Assembly: GCA_030446305.1 (NCBI GenBank)
Contig: JASUSA010000034.1
Coordinates: 1-36,760, forward strand
Source: Clostridiales bacterium
GTDB lineage: Bacteria > Bacillota > Clostridia > Peptostreptococcales > Acidaminobacteraceae
Direction: 5' to 3'
DNA: 36,760 nucleotides
Every line of letters starts with the position of its first letter. Within the stretch, counting starts at the first letter, position 1. A program made the position numbers and the translations under genes. This document shows, one piece after another, positions 18,998 to 25,629 of this stretch. Under the pieces are notes generated by a model. That model was not told the origin of the DNA. It did no database searches and saw nothing but the letters and a program-made list of their open reading frames with translations.

Positions 18998-19969
18998 TTA
19001 GCGTATTGAAACAATATTTTCTGGCTGCAGCCCCAACAAAACCCTTCGTACATCTTCTGCAACCGTTTTTTGAAGATTTTCGATTGATTGTACTGAATAC
19101 CATGCGACATGGGGTGTCAGGATGACATTATCAAAAGCGTGAAGCGGGTGATGCCTGTCAATGGGTTCTTCGGTGACGACGTCTAGGGCCGCACCAGCTA
19201 TTTCGCCCGTTTGCAATGCCCATACAAGTGCTGTTTCATCAATAAGCTGCCCACGGCTGACATTGATGAGATAAGCGCTTTTTTTCATGCTTATAAATGA
19301 TTCCTTTTTTAAGAGATGCTTGGATTGCGGCGTAAGCGGTGTTAGTACAATAACATAGTCTGAATTTGCCAGCAGTGTTGACAAATCTTGCTTTGCAGCC
19401 CCATGGGCAGCAATGGTTTCAGCAGAAGCGAATTCACTGTAAACCATCAGCTTTTTTGAAAAGGGCGTGAGATATGAAAGCGCCTTTCTCGTGATTTTGC
19501 CAAATCCGATTATGCCAATAGTTGAGTGGGATAAGGGCGGCATCGGTTGATCTTTTGAGTAATACCACTGACCACTTTTAACTTTGTTCATGTAATGCTT
19601 TGTTTGTTTAGCAATCATTAGCAGGAAGGCAACGAGATGCGTTGCGACTTCTTCAGTACAATAATCACTGACGTTGGTGACAATAATGCCTTTTTTCGCA
19701 CAAGCGTTTAAGTCGATGCCATCAATACTCGTGGCATATTTTGCGATAACCTTGCACTTTGATAAATGCAGAATGACTGTTTCGGTGATTTTTGCATATT
19801 GAAAGATGAGCGCATCGCAGTCGGCACTGTGCTTAATAATTTCGGCAGCATCCTTGCTTTGGAGGAGCATGACATCTGCAATCGGATTTAGTATGCGGCA
19901 TTCATTCTCTATATGGGCGTATTCGCAGTCAGTAATAATAATTTTATATTTTGACATAGGCATTTCCAT
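18998..19969 (-). CDS. D-2-hydroxyacid dehydrogenase family protein
   Basis: A 323-residue NAD(P)-dependent dehydrogenase of the D-isomer-specific 2-hydroxyacid family, which interconverts 2-keto acids and D-2-hydroxy acids. The catalytic triad is visible as Arg in NVSRGQLID, Glu in VTEEPID and His in LTPHVAWYS. The nucleotide-binding turn is GFGKIT, so the third glycine of GxGxxG is replaced by threonine. It leads the minus-strand operon with uxaA under a sigma-54 promoter. Reduction of a 2-keto-3-deoxy acid to the 2-hydroxy acid used by the 2-hydroxyacyl-CoA dehydratase is a reasonable inference. Starts at 19969, 19963 and 19957 are all possible, and the ribosome site (AAGTGA) best suits 19963. 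Confidence 0.85.
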   Translation of the reverse strand: MEMPMSKYKIIITDCEYAHIENECRILNPIADVMLLQSKDAAEIIKHSADCDALIFQYAKITETVILHLSKCKVIAKYATSIDGIDLNACAKKGIIVTNVSDYCTEEVATHLVAFLLMIAKQTKHYMNKVKSGQWYYSKDQPMPPLSHSTIGIIGFGKITRKALSYLTPFSKKLMVYSEFASAETIAAHGAAKQDLSTLLANSDYVIVLTPLTPQSKHLLKKESFISMKKSAYLINVSRGQLIDETALVWALQTGEIAGAALDVVTEEPIDRHHPLHAFDNVILTPHVAWYSVQSIENLQKTVAEDVRRVLLGLQPENIVSIR

Positions 19970-19999
19970 TTCACTTAAAAAATATTTGCAATTGATTAT

Positions 20000-20015
20000 T
20001 GCAATTTATATGCCA
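20000..20015 (-). promoter_or_regulatory. Sigma-54 promoter of the D-2-hydroxyacid dehydrogenase-uxaA operon
   Basis: Read on the minus strand it is TGGCATATAAATTGCA, with GG and GC exactly 10 bp apart. Transcription would start near 19990, a short leader before the first gene. It diverges from the promoter at 20166 and shares the activator array between them. Confidence 0.85.
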
Positions 20016-20079
20016 AAGGCGGAATGGCTTACAGCGTATTAAAATGCCACATTTTATAGGAAAAGGTGAACTAGAAGGC

Positions 20080-20115
20080 GATGCACTGATGCATTTGATG
20101 CGTAGGTGCATCAAA
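20080..20115. promoter_or_regulatory. Shared tandem activator sites between divergent sigma-54 promoters
   Basis: The right-hand site is the best copy in the window: TTTGATGC-N6-GCATCAAA, perfect 8-base arms at 20094-20101 and 20108-20115. The left-hand site is GATGC-N6-GCATT (20080-20095). Their centres are 17 bp apart. The array lies about 63-80 bp from the -24 element of the + strand promoter and about 74-91 bp from that of the - strand promoter, so one array could serve both. Confidence 0.8.
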
Positions 20116-20165
20116 AGATAGAGCGATCACAGTACTGAATGGTTAAAAACAGCGTATTTCGGGGA

Positions 20166-20181
20166 TGGTACGAAAATTGCA
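20166..20181 (+). promoter_or_regulatory. Sigma-54 promoter of the hotdog dehydratase-ech-thl-hbd operon
   Basis: TGGTACGAAAATTGCA matches the -24/-12 consensus, with GG and GC 10 bp apart. Transcription would start near 20191, about 90 bases before the first start codon. Confidence 0.85.
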
Positions 20182-20280
20182 AGCATAAAATGATAAAGCT
20201 GTAACGCCTGCATTCGTAAGATGAATGATAGCGTTTACATGAATGCACACCATAGGAATAAATTTTAAAGGAGATAGGCG

Positions 20281-20706
20281 ATGAACAAAGAGGCAATAAA
20301 AAAGATCATACCACACAGAGACCCCATGCTGCTGATCGACGAGGTTATTGAAATGCAAGAGGGCGAAAGTTTAACGGCAAAATTTTTAGTGAATGCAGAC
20401 AGGGAAATTTTTCGAGGACATTTCCCGGAGGAACCCGTATTTCCAGGGGTTTACACGGTTGAATGCATGGCGCAGGCGGCAGATATTTTGCTTCTGTCCA
20501 TGCCAAAATATCAGAATACCATTCCATTTTTCATTGGGATTAATAACGTAAAGTTTAAGGCTAAAATAAAACCGGGCGATGAAATTGTCATACGGGTAAC
20601 TTTAACGGAGGACCGTGCAGAGAAGGGCATTGGCATTTGCACTGGTGAAGTGTATAACGGAGAAACGCTGGCAGCATCTGGCGAGGTCGTTCTTGCGATG
20701 CGTTAA
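20281..20706 (+). CDS. FabZ-like hotdog-fold 3-hydroxyacyl dehydratase
   Basis: A 141-residue single-hotdog protein of the FabA/FabZ type. It has the N-terminal IIPHRDPMLLIDEV and the active-site helix GHFPEEPVFPGVYTVECMAQ, with a His47/Glu61 pair spaced 14 residues apart as in FabZ. FabZ normally dehydrates (R)-3-hydroxyacyl-ACP in fatty acid synthesis. Here it leads a sigma-54 catabolic operon with enoyl-CoA hydratase, thiolase and 3-hydroxyacyl-CoA dehydrogenase genes, with no ACP or FAS gene nearby, so a role on a CoA ester is likely. It could dehydrate a 3-hydroxyacyl-CoA that the crotonase does not accept. The ribosome site AAAGGAG is well placed. Confidence 0.82.
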   Translation: MNKEAIKKIIPHRDPMLLIDEVIEMQEGESLTAKFLVNADREIFRGHFPEEPVFPGVYTVECMAQAADILLLSMPKYQNTIPFFIGINNVKFKAKIKPGDEIVIRVTLTEDRAEKGIGICTGEVYNGETLAASGEVVLAMR

Positions 20707-20721
20707 ATACGGGAGGTAGCA

Positions 20722-21492
20722 GTGCACGAGCATATCAGATTAAGAATCAGCGAAGGGATAGCCACGATTTCAATCACGCGTCCGGAAGCATTCAATGCAC
20801 TTTCGAGAGATATTGTCGATGTTCTGGATGGCATGGTGGAAGAGATAGAAAATAATGATAACGTGAGTGTCTTGGTTTTTTATAGCGATCAGCACTTTGC
20901 AGCAGGTGCGGATATCAAGCAAATGTCGATCTGCAATCCGGAAGAAGCGCGTACTTTTTTATTTACGGATACGTATAACAAGATTGCATCCTTGCCAATG
21001 CCGACCATTGCAGCAATCAATGGCTATACCTTTGGCGGCGGACTTGAGCTGGCGCTCTGTTGTGATTTAAGGATTGCTGCGAAATCTGCATCCATTGGAC
21101 TGACGGAGCTCAATCTCGGCATTATGCCAGGTGCAGGCGGCACCGTAAGACTTCCCAGACTCATTGGTGAGGCGAGGGCAAAAGAAATGATACTGTTGAG
21201 TAAAGTGATTGATGGCATTGAAGCGGAACGCATTGGGCTCTCCAATAAAGTTGTGGAGGACGATCAATTAGAGGCTGAGGTTTATAAAATTGCAGCAAAG
21301 CTTCAAAAAAAGAGCCTGGTATCAATTAAAGCGGCAAAAGCTTCTATTGCAAATGGTCTTGCAGAAACCGATGTCATAAAAGCAACCCATTTCGAAGCAG
21401 ACACCTGGGTTGAATTATTTAATTCATACGACCAGAAAGAAGGTATGAAAGCATTTATTGAAAAAAGAAAGCCGAAGTTTTTAAATAGATAA
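20722..21492 (+). CDS. Enoyl-CoA hydratase (crotonase)
   Basis: A 256-residue crotonase-fold protein that hydrates trans-2-enoyl-CoA to 3-hydroxyacyl-CoA. Oxyanion-hole motifs AAGADIKQM and TFGGGLELALCCDL are present, and both catalytic glutamates are present, the first in GGGLELA and the second in GLTELNLGIMPGAGGT. Translation starts at GTG 20722, five bases after GGAGG (20712-20716). It forms a beta-oxidation set with the thiolase and dehydrogenase genes that follow. In a crotonate-type pathway it would act on the product of AbfD. Confidence 0.92.
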   Translation: MHEHIRLRISEGIATISITRPEAFNALSRDIVDVLDGMVEEIENNDNVSVLVFYSDQHFAAGADIKQMSICNPEEARTFLFTDTYNKIASLPMPTIAAINGYTFGGGLELALCCDLRIAAKSASIGLTELNLGIMPGAGGTVRLPRLIGEARAKEMILLSKVIDGIEAERIGLSNKVVEDDQLEAEVYKIAAKLQKKSLVSIKAAKASIANGLAETDVIKATHFEADTWVELFNSYDQKEGMKAFIEKRKPKFLNR

Positions 21493-21503
21493 GGAGGAAG
21501 CGA

Positions 21504-22709
21504 ATGAAAAAGTGTGTCATAACCGGTGCGGTTAGAACAGCAGTAGGGGGGTATTTAGGCAGCCTTAAATCTGTCGAAGCGCAGGATCTTGGCGCGGCAG
21601 TTATCAAGGAGGCAATTAACCGCTCAGCCATTACAGAGCAGGATGTGGAACAGGTCGTCTTTGGCGATGTCTATGGCTATACGCCCAACGTGTCAAGGTG
21701 TGCTTCACTTTTAGCAGGGATACCTGAAGCGGTGCCTGCTTATACCGTCGATCGGCAATGTGCTTCATCGCTTCAAGCGGTAGTCAGTGCTGCGCAGGAA
21801 ATTATGTCAGATGAAGCGGATATTATTGTTGCAGGTGGTGTGGAGGTTATGTCGAGGCTGACCTATTATCTTGATCCGTCTTCGAGAGCTGAGCCCTTTA
21901 GATTAGGAGACAAACCACTTTACGATACCTTTACGCATGGTGTTACAATTGTCCAGCCAAAGGCTTTGTACCCGGGAGTGAACATGGGGATAACAGCAGA
22001 AAACGTAGCAGAGAGATACCAAATTACACGTGAAGAACAAGACGCGTTTGCTTTGGACAGTCAAAACAAGATGAAGGTTGCAATGGCAAATGGCGTTTTT
22101 AAAGATGAAATCGTGCCATTTGAAGTTAAACTTAAAAAAACAAGCTTTATCTTTGATGCAGATGAGCATCCTAGACCCGAAACGACAATGGAATCGCTGG
22201 GTAAATTAAAACCTGTATTCAAAAAAGACGGTTCTGTCACAGCGGGAAATGCTTCGGGCATGAATGATGGCGCTTCAGCAGTGGTCGTCATGTCGGAGGA
22301 TAAGGCACAGGCACTTGAAATTGAACCACTGGTTAAGATTATCAGCTTCAGCAGCGCCGGTGTTGATCCTAGCGTCATGGGATTGGGACCTGTTCCTGCG
22401 ATTAGGAAGGCGCTGAAAAAAGCAGGTCTCTCACTTGAAGACATGGATCTTATCGAGCTCAATGAAGCCTTTGCAGCACAGTCACTTGGTTGCCTAAAAG
22501 AGCTGGGGATGGATGTTGGAAGTGAAATGTATAAACGTGTCAACGTCAACGGCGGAGCCATTGCACATGGGCACGCGTTGGCAAATAGCGGCACGAGGCT
22601 GCTGACGACTTTGATCTACGAATTAAAGAGAAGAAATGGGAAATACGGTCTTGTAAGTCTTTGCATTGGCGGCGGCCAGGGCATGGCTCTTATTGTAGAA
22701 AATTGTTAG
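21504..22709 (+). CDS. Thiolase (acetyl-CoA C-acyltransferase) with unusual active-site loop
   Basis: A 401-residue thiolase that splits 3-oxoacyl-CoA with CoA to give acetyl-CoA and a shortened acyl-CoA, or runs in reverse. The nucleophile C86 is in VDRQCASSLQ and the acid-base cysteine C387 is in CIGGGQG. The histidine loop, normally GGAIALGHPxGxSG, here reads GGAIAHGHALANSG (350-363). H357 is kept, but the following proline and glycine are replaced, which departs from the family signature and may alter acyl specificity. The gene follows ech by 11 bases with an AAGGAGG site. Catalysis is expected to be retained, but the precise substrate is unknown. Confidence 0.92.
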   Translation: MKKCVITGAVRTAVGGYLGSLKSVEAQDLGAAVIKEAINRSAITEQDVEQVVFGDVYGYTPNVSRCASLLAGIPEAVPAYTVDRQCASSLQAVVSAAQEIMSDEADIIVAGGVEVMSRLTYYLDPSSRAEPFRLGDKPLYDTFTHGVTIVQPKALYPGVNMGITAENVAERYQITREEQDAFALDSQNKMKVAMANGVFKDEIVPFEVKLKKTSFIFDADEHPRPETTMESLGKLKPVFKKDGSVTAGNASGMNDGASAVVVMSEDKAQALEIEPLVKIISFSSAGVDPSVMGLGPVPAIRKALKKAGLSLEDMDLIELNEAFAAQSLGCLKELGMDVGSEMYKRVNVNGGAIAHGHALANSGTRLLTTLIYELKRRNGKYGLVSLCIGGGQGMALIVENC

Positions 22710-22755
22710 ACGGCAGGCTGCGCTTTGCAGATCAAAGATGATATTGGAGGTAAAA

Positions 22756-23607
22756 ATGACGATAAAGAAAGTTGGTATTGTCGGCGCTGGCATGATGGGG
22801 GCAGAAATAGGATTGTGTTTTGCTTTAAAAGGCTATGAAGTCATCATGGTAGATCGAGAGATGGCAAGTGCTGTTCTTGGAAAAGAGAAACAAGCAAACG
22901 CCATTGACAAACGAATCAAAAAAGGAAAATTGGATGAAGCGGACAAACACAGTGTGCTGGCAAGGGTAACGCCGGCGGATGATTATGGTATGCTTTCAGA
23001 TTGCGATATGATCGTCGAAGCAGTTTATGAGTCCTATGAGCTTAAAACGGAAATCTATAAAAAACTTGATCGTGTTTGTAAAAACGAATGCATTATTGCA
23101 TCGAATACATCCAGTATATCAATTACCAAATTGGCATCAGTACTTCCAAGAGAACGTGCAGAGAAGTTTATAGGTGCACATTTTTTTTCACCGGCCTCTA
23201 TTATGAAGCTGGTTGAAATCATTCCCGGCATATTAACCGATGCAGCAACCATCGCTTCAACGCAAGAAATCCTAGAGATCATTGATAAAGTGACAATCAC
23301 TTGCAAAGATGTCACAGGGTTTGTAGTGAACCGATTGTTTCATGTCTATGCCGTTGAAGCATGCCGTTTGCTGGAAGAAGGCGTTTGCTCCGTTGAAGAT
23401 ATTGACATTGCCTGCACACTAGGCCTAGGTTATCCAATCGGTCCATTTAAATTACTGGACAATATGGGGCATGATCTCAATATCTCAGTGGACGAAGTCC
23501 TATTTCAAGCATACGGCGAGCGCTTTAGGCCGAGCAGTTATATGCGGCGATTGGTTGATGCCAATCTGCTTGGCAGAAAAACAGGTGAAGGTTTTTACAA
23601 GTATTAG
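22756..23607 (+). CDS. 3-hydroxyacyl-CoA (3-hydroxybutyryl-CoA) dehydrogenase
   Basis: A 283-residue NAD(P)-dependent dehydrogenase oxidising (S)-3-hydroxyacyl-CoA to 3-oxoacyl-CoA. The Rossmann motif GAGMMG is at residues 10-15, and catalytic residues are seen in SNTSSISIT, GAHFFSP (His142), KLVEIIPG (Glu154) and FVVNRL (Asn192). The common HFFNP motif is HFFSP here, as in some multifunctional enzymes. I use ATG 22756, five bases after TTGGAGG; an in-frame ATG at 22738 lies before that site. It is the last gene of its operon and is followed by a strong hairpin. Confidence 0.92.
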   Translation: MTIKKVGIVGAGMMGAEIGLCFALKGYEVIMVDREMASAVLGKEKQANAIDKRIKKGKLDEADKHSVLARVTPADDYGMLSDCDMIVEAVYESYELKTEIYKKLDRVCKNECIIASNTSSISITKLASVLPRERAEKFIGAHFFSPASIMKLVEIIPGILTDAATIASTQEILEIIDKVTITCKDVTGFVVNRLFHVYAVEACRLLEEGVCSVEDIDIACTLGLGYPIGPFKLLDNMGHDLNISVDEVLFQAYGERFRPSSYMRRLVDANLLGRKTGEGFYKY

Positions 23608-23641
23608 CAGCCTATCACTTCCCCACTTTAATATAAATCAA

Positions 23642-23677
23642 GAAATATCCGGTATGCATGTACCGGATATTTCGCTT
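23642..23677 (+). terminator. Hairpin, probable terminator after hbd
   Basis: A perfect 13-bp stem, GAAATATCCGGTA with its complement (23642-23654 and 23661-23673), and a six-base loop. The T-run after it is short and interrupted, so termination may be incomplete. Confidence 0.6.
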
Positions 23678-23701
23678 TATAGGGTCAGAAAATCTTTGAC
23701 A

Positions 23702-23741
23702 TTTGATGCATGCGTGCATAAACGTGTATGGATGCATCAAA
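23702..23741. promoter_or_regulatory. Activator sites upstream of dctP
   Basis: TTTGATGC-N6-GCATAAAC (23702-23723) is the first site. A second site keeps only its right arm, GCATCAAA (23734-23741). The arm position places its centre exactly 18 bp from the first, the same geometry as in the abfD array. The array lies about 125-145 bp upstream of the -24 element of the dctP promoter, farther than in the other two cases. Confidence 0.65.
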
Positions 23742-23854
23742 AATAAAACAAAAAAGATGCGACATTTGCGGAACTAAGAAAAACATATCTATCAAAGCGT
23801 TGAAATTACAGGACTGTAGAAAATTAGCGGCAAATATGAAAATGGAAGATAGGA

Positions 23855-23870
23855 TGGCATGAGTATTGCA
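23855..23870 (+). promoter_or_regulatory. Sigma-54 promoter of the dctPQM-catabolic operon
   Basis: TGGCATGAGTATTGCA matches the -24/-12 consensus, with GG and GC exactly 10 bp apart. Transcription would start near 23881, giving a 40-base leader before dctP. Confidence 0.85.
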
Positions 23871-23920
23871 ATGTTATAGTGTGGTTAAAAAAATAACTAA
23901 ATGAATGTTTAGGAGGGTTT

Positions 23921-25030
23921 ATGAAAAAGTTTAAACGTATGATATCTTTGGTGCTCGTTTGCTTAATGGTTGCCGTGATGGCTGCTGGCTGTGGCAGCGC
24001 CAGCAGTTCTTCATCAAATGAGGCATCAAATACATCTGCGGCGTCAAGTACCTCGACTGCTTCAAGCAGTGACAGCAGCACAGAAGAAAGTGGTTATGGT
24101 TCTTTTACAATCAAAGTGGGTGGCACTGTACCAGAAACACACCCGATTACGAAAGCGCAATACTTATTTGAAGAAATTGTTGAAAGAGAGTCAGGTGGTT
24201 CCATTCAAGTAGAAGTATATCCGAATGCTCAGCTTGGCACAGGACGAGAAATGATCGAAGCGGTTCAGATGGGAAATGTTGATATGGGGGAAACGACATT
24301 AGCACCTTTCTCCAGCTGGACAGACGAATTTTCACTCCTCGCGTTGCCGTTCCTGTTGGATGACAGAGAACACGCATTCAAAGTCGTTGACAGTGATATT
24401 GGCAAAAAAATGGCTGACAACGTAGCTGAGATTACAGGTGTTCGAGTGCTGGGATACTGGGAAAACGGCATTAGAATGCTTACAAATGCAAAAAGGCCCG
24501 TTCGATCGCCAGAAGATTTAAACGGCATGAAAATTCGTGTTATGGAAAATCCGCTCTATTTGAATCTCTTTACTGCAATTGGTGCGAATCCAACGCCAAT
24601 GGCTTTTGGTGAACTTTATACGGCATTGCAGCAAAAGACGATTGACGGACAGGATAACCCTTATGCGATTGTCGCAACAAACAAATTTTATGAAATTCAG
24701 CCATATATGACTGAATTGGGACATGTTTTTGACTTCACAGGGTTCCTGGTAAATGAAGAATGGTATCAGGCGTTAAGTGCAAAGGACAGAGAACTGATCG
24801 ATTCGGCAGCTGCAGAGGCGACTGCTTATCAAAGAGAGCAAGCGGCACTTTATTCTGAAGAAGCCAAACAAACTGTACTGGATGCAGGTGTTCAAATTGA
24901 AGAATTGACCTCTGATGAAAGAGAAGTCTTCAGAGAGGCAAGTGCATCGGTCTATGACTGGTTCAGAGAAGAAAGAAAACCTGTCACAGATATGGACGAA
25001 TTCTTAGATGCAGTAGATGCATTAAGATAG
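23921..25030 (+). CDS. dctP: TRAP transporter solute-binding lipoprotein (DctP family)
   Basis: A 369-residue extracytoplasmic binding protein. A basic N-terminus and hydrophobic stretch end in the lipobox MAAGC, giving lipid-anchored Cys24, followed by a Ser/Thr-rich linker (about 25-58) and the DctP fold. PETHPITKA, YPNAQLGTGREMIEAVQMG and MKIRVMENP are typical, the last holding the conserved arginine that binds a substrate carboxylate. It delivers an organic acid to DctQM for sodium-coupled uptake. With UxaA and KduD-like enzymes in the regulon, a sugar acid is the likely ligand, but related proteins carry C4-dicarboxylates and other acids. Confidence 0.93.
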   Translation: MKKFKRMISLVLVCLMVAVMAAGCGSASSSSSNEASNTSAASSTSTASSSDSSTEESGYGSFTIKVGGTVPETHPITKAQYLFEEIVERESGGSIQVEVYPNAQLGTGREMIEAVQMGNVDMGETTLAPFSSWTDEFSLLALPFLLDDREHAFKVVDSDIGKKMADNVAEITGVRVLGYWENGIRMLTNAKRPVRSPEDLNGMKIRVMENPLYLNLFTAIGANPTPMAFGELYTALQQKTIDGQDNPYAIVATNKFYEIQPYMTELGHVFDFTGFLVNEEWYQALSAKDRELIDSAAAEATAYQREQAALYSEEAKQTVLDAGVQIEELTSDEREVFREASASVYDWFREERKPVTDMDEFLDAVDALR

Positions 25031-25047
25031 ACCTTCTTATACTGTGC

Positions 25048-25073
25048 ATTGCCGCCACAACTGTGGCGGCAAT
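25048..25073 (+). other. GC-rich intercistronic hairpin between dctP and dctQ
   Basis: An 11-bp stem, ATTGCCGCCAC/GTGGCGGCAAT (25048-25058 and 25063-25073), with a four-base loop and no T-run. It probably protects the dctP message from 3' decay or causes partial termination, giving more binding protein than membrane subunits. Confidence 0.6.
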
Positions 25074-25126
25074 GTATTATCAATGCTTGAATGCATTGCT
25101 ACTGAAGATTGAATGAGGTGAACAGA

Positions 25127-25612
25127 GTGAAAATAATTAAGTGGCTAGATGAAAACTTAGAGAAATCTATTTGCATCATATTATTGTCAGCAATGACAAT
25201 TATTATTTCATTACAGCTGATTTTACGATGGTCAGGGCTGCCGCTTGACTGGACTGAAGAAGTTGCAAGGTATTGTTTTGTTTGGTTGGTCTATATTGCA
25301 TGTTCATATGGGGTCAAAAAGAGAGCGCACATCAAAGTGGATGCCGTGATGCTCCTATTTAAAGGCAAGGCGAAAGGGGTGCTGAAGATCATATCAAACG
25401 TATTGTTTTTTGTGTTTGCAGCAGTGGTTTCGTACCAAGGCATTTTGCTGCTGCAAAAAATAAATGCGACACATCAGGTCTCTCCCGCCGTTCAAATACC
25501 GATGGTCGTACCTTATGCTTCATATACTGTGGGATTTATACTGGTTATGATTCGACTGATTCAGGATACCATTTTGCTTTATATTGAAAACTTTAAATCA
25601 GAAAACAGCTAA
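25127..25612 (+). CDS. dctQ: TRAP transporter small membrane subunit (DctQ family)
   Basis: A 161-residue protein with four predicted transmembrane segments (about residues 15-37, 48-70, 85-107 and 128-150). It has the DctQ hallmarks of tryptophan and acidic residues in LDWTEEVARYCFVWLVYI and the KKRAHIKVDAV segment after TM2. It pairs with DctM to form the membrane part of the carrier. I chose GTG 25127, five bases after GAGGTGA; a TTG start at 25109 would overlap this ribosome site. dctM follows after 17 bases. Confidence 0.88.
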   Translation: MKIIKWLDENLEKSICIILLSAMTIIISLQLILRWSGLPLDWTEEVARYCFVWLVYIACSYGVKKRAHIKVDAVMLLFKGKAKGVLKIISNVLFFVFAAVVSYQGILLLQKINATHQVSPAVQIPMVVPYASYTVGFILVMIRLIQDTILLYIENFKSENS

Positions 25613-25629
25613 TAGGAGGCTTCGTTTAA

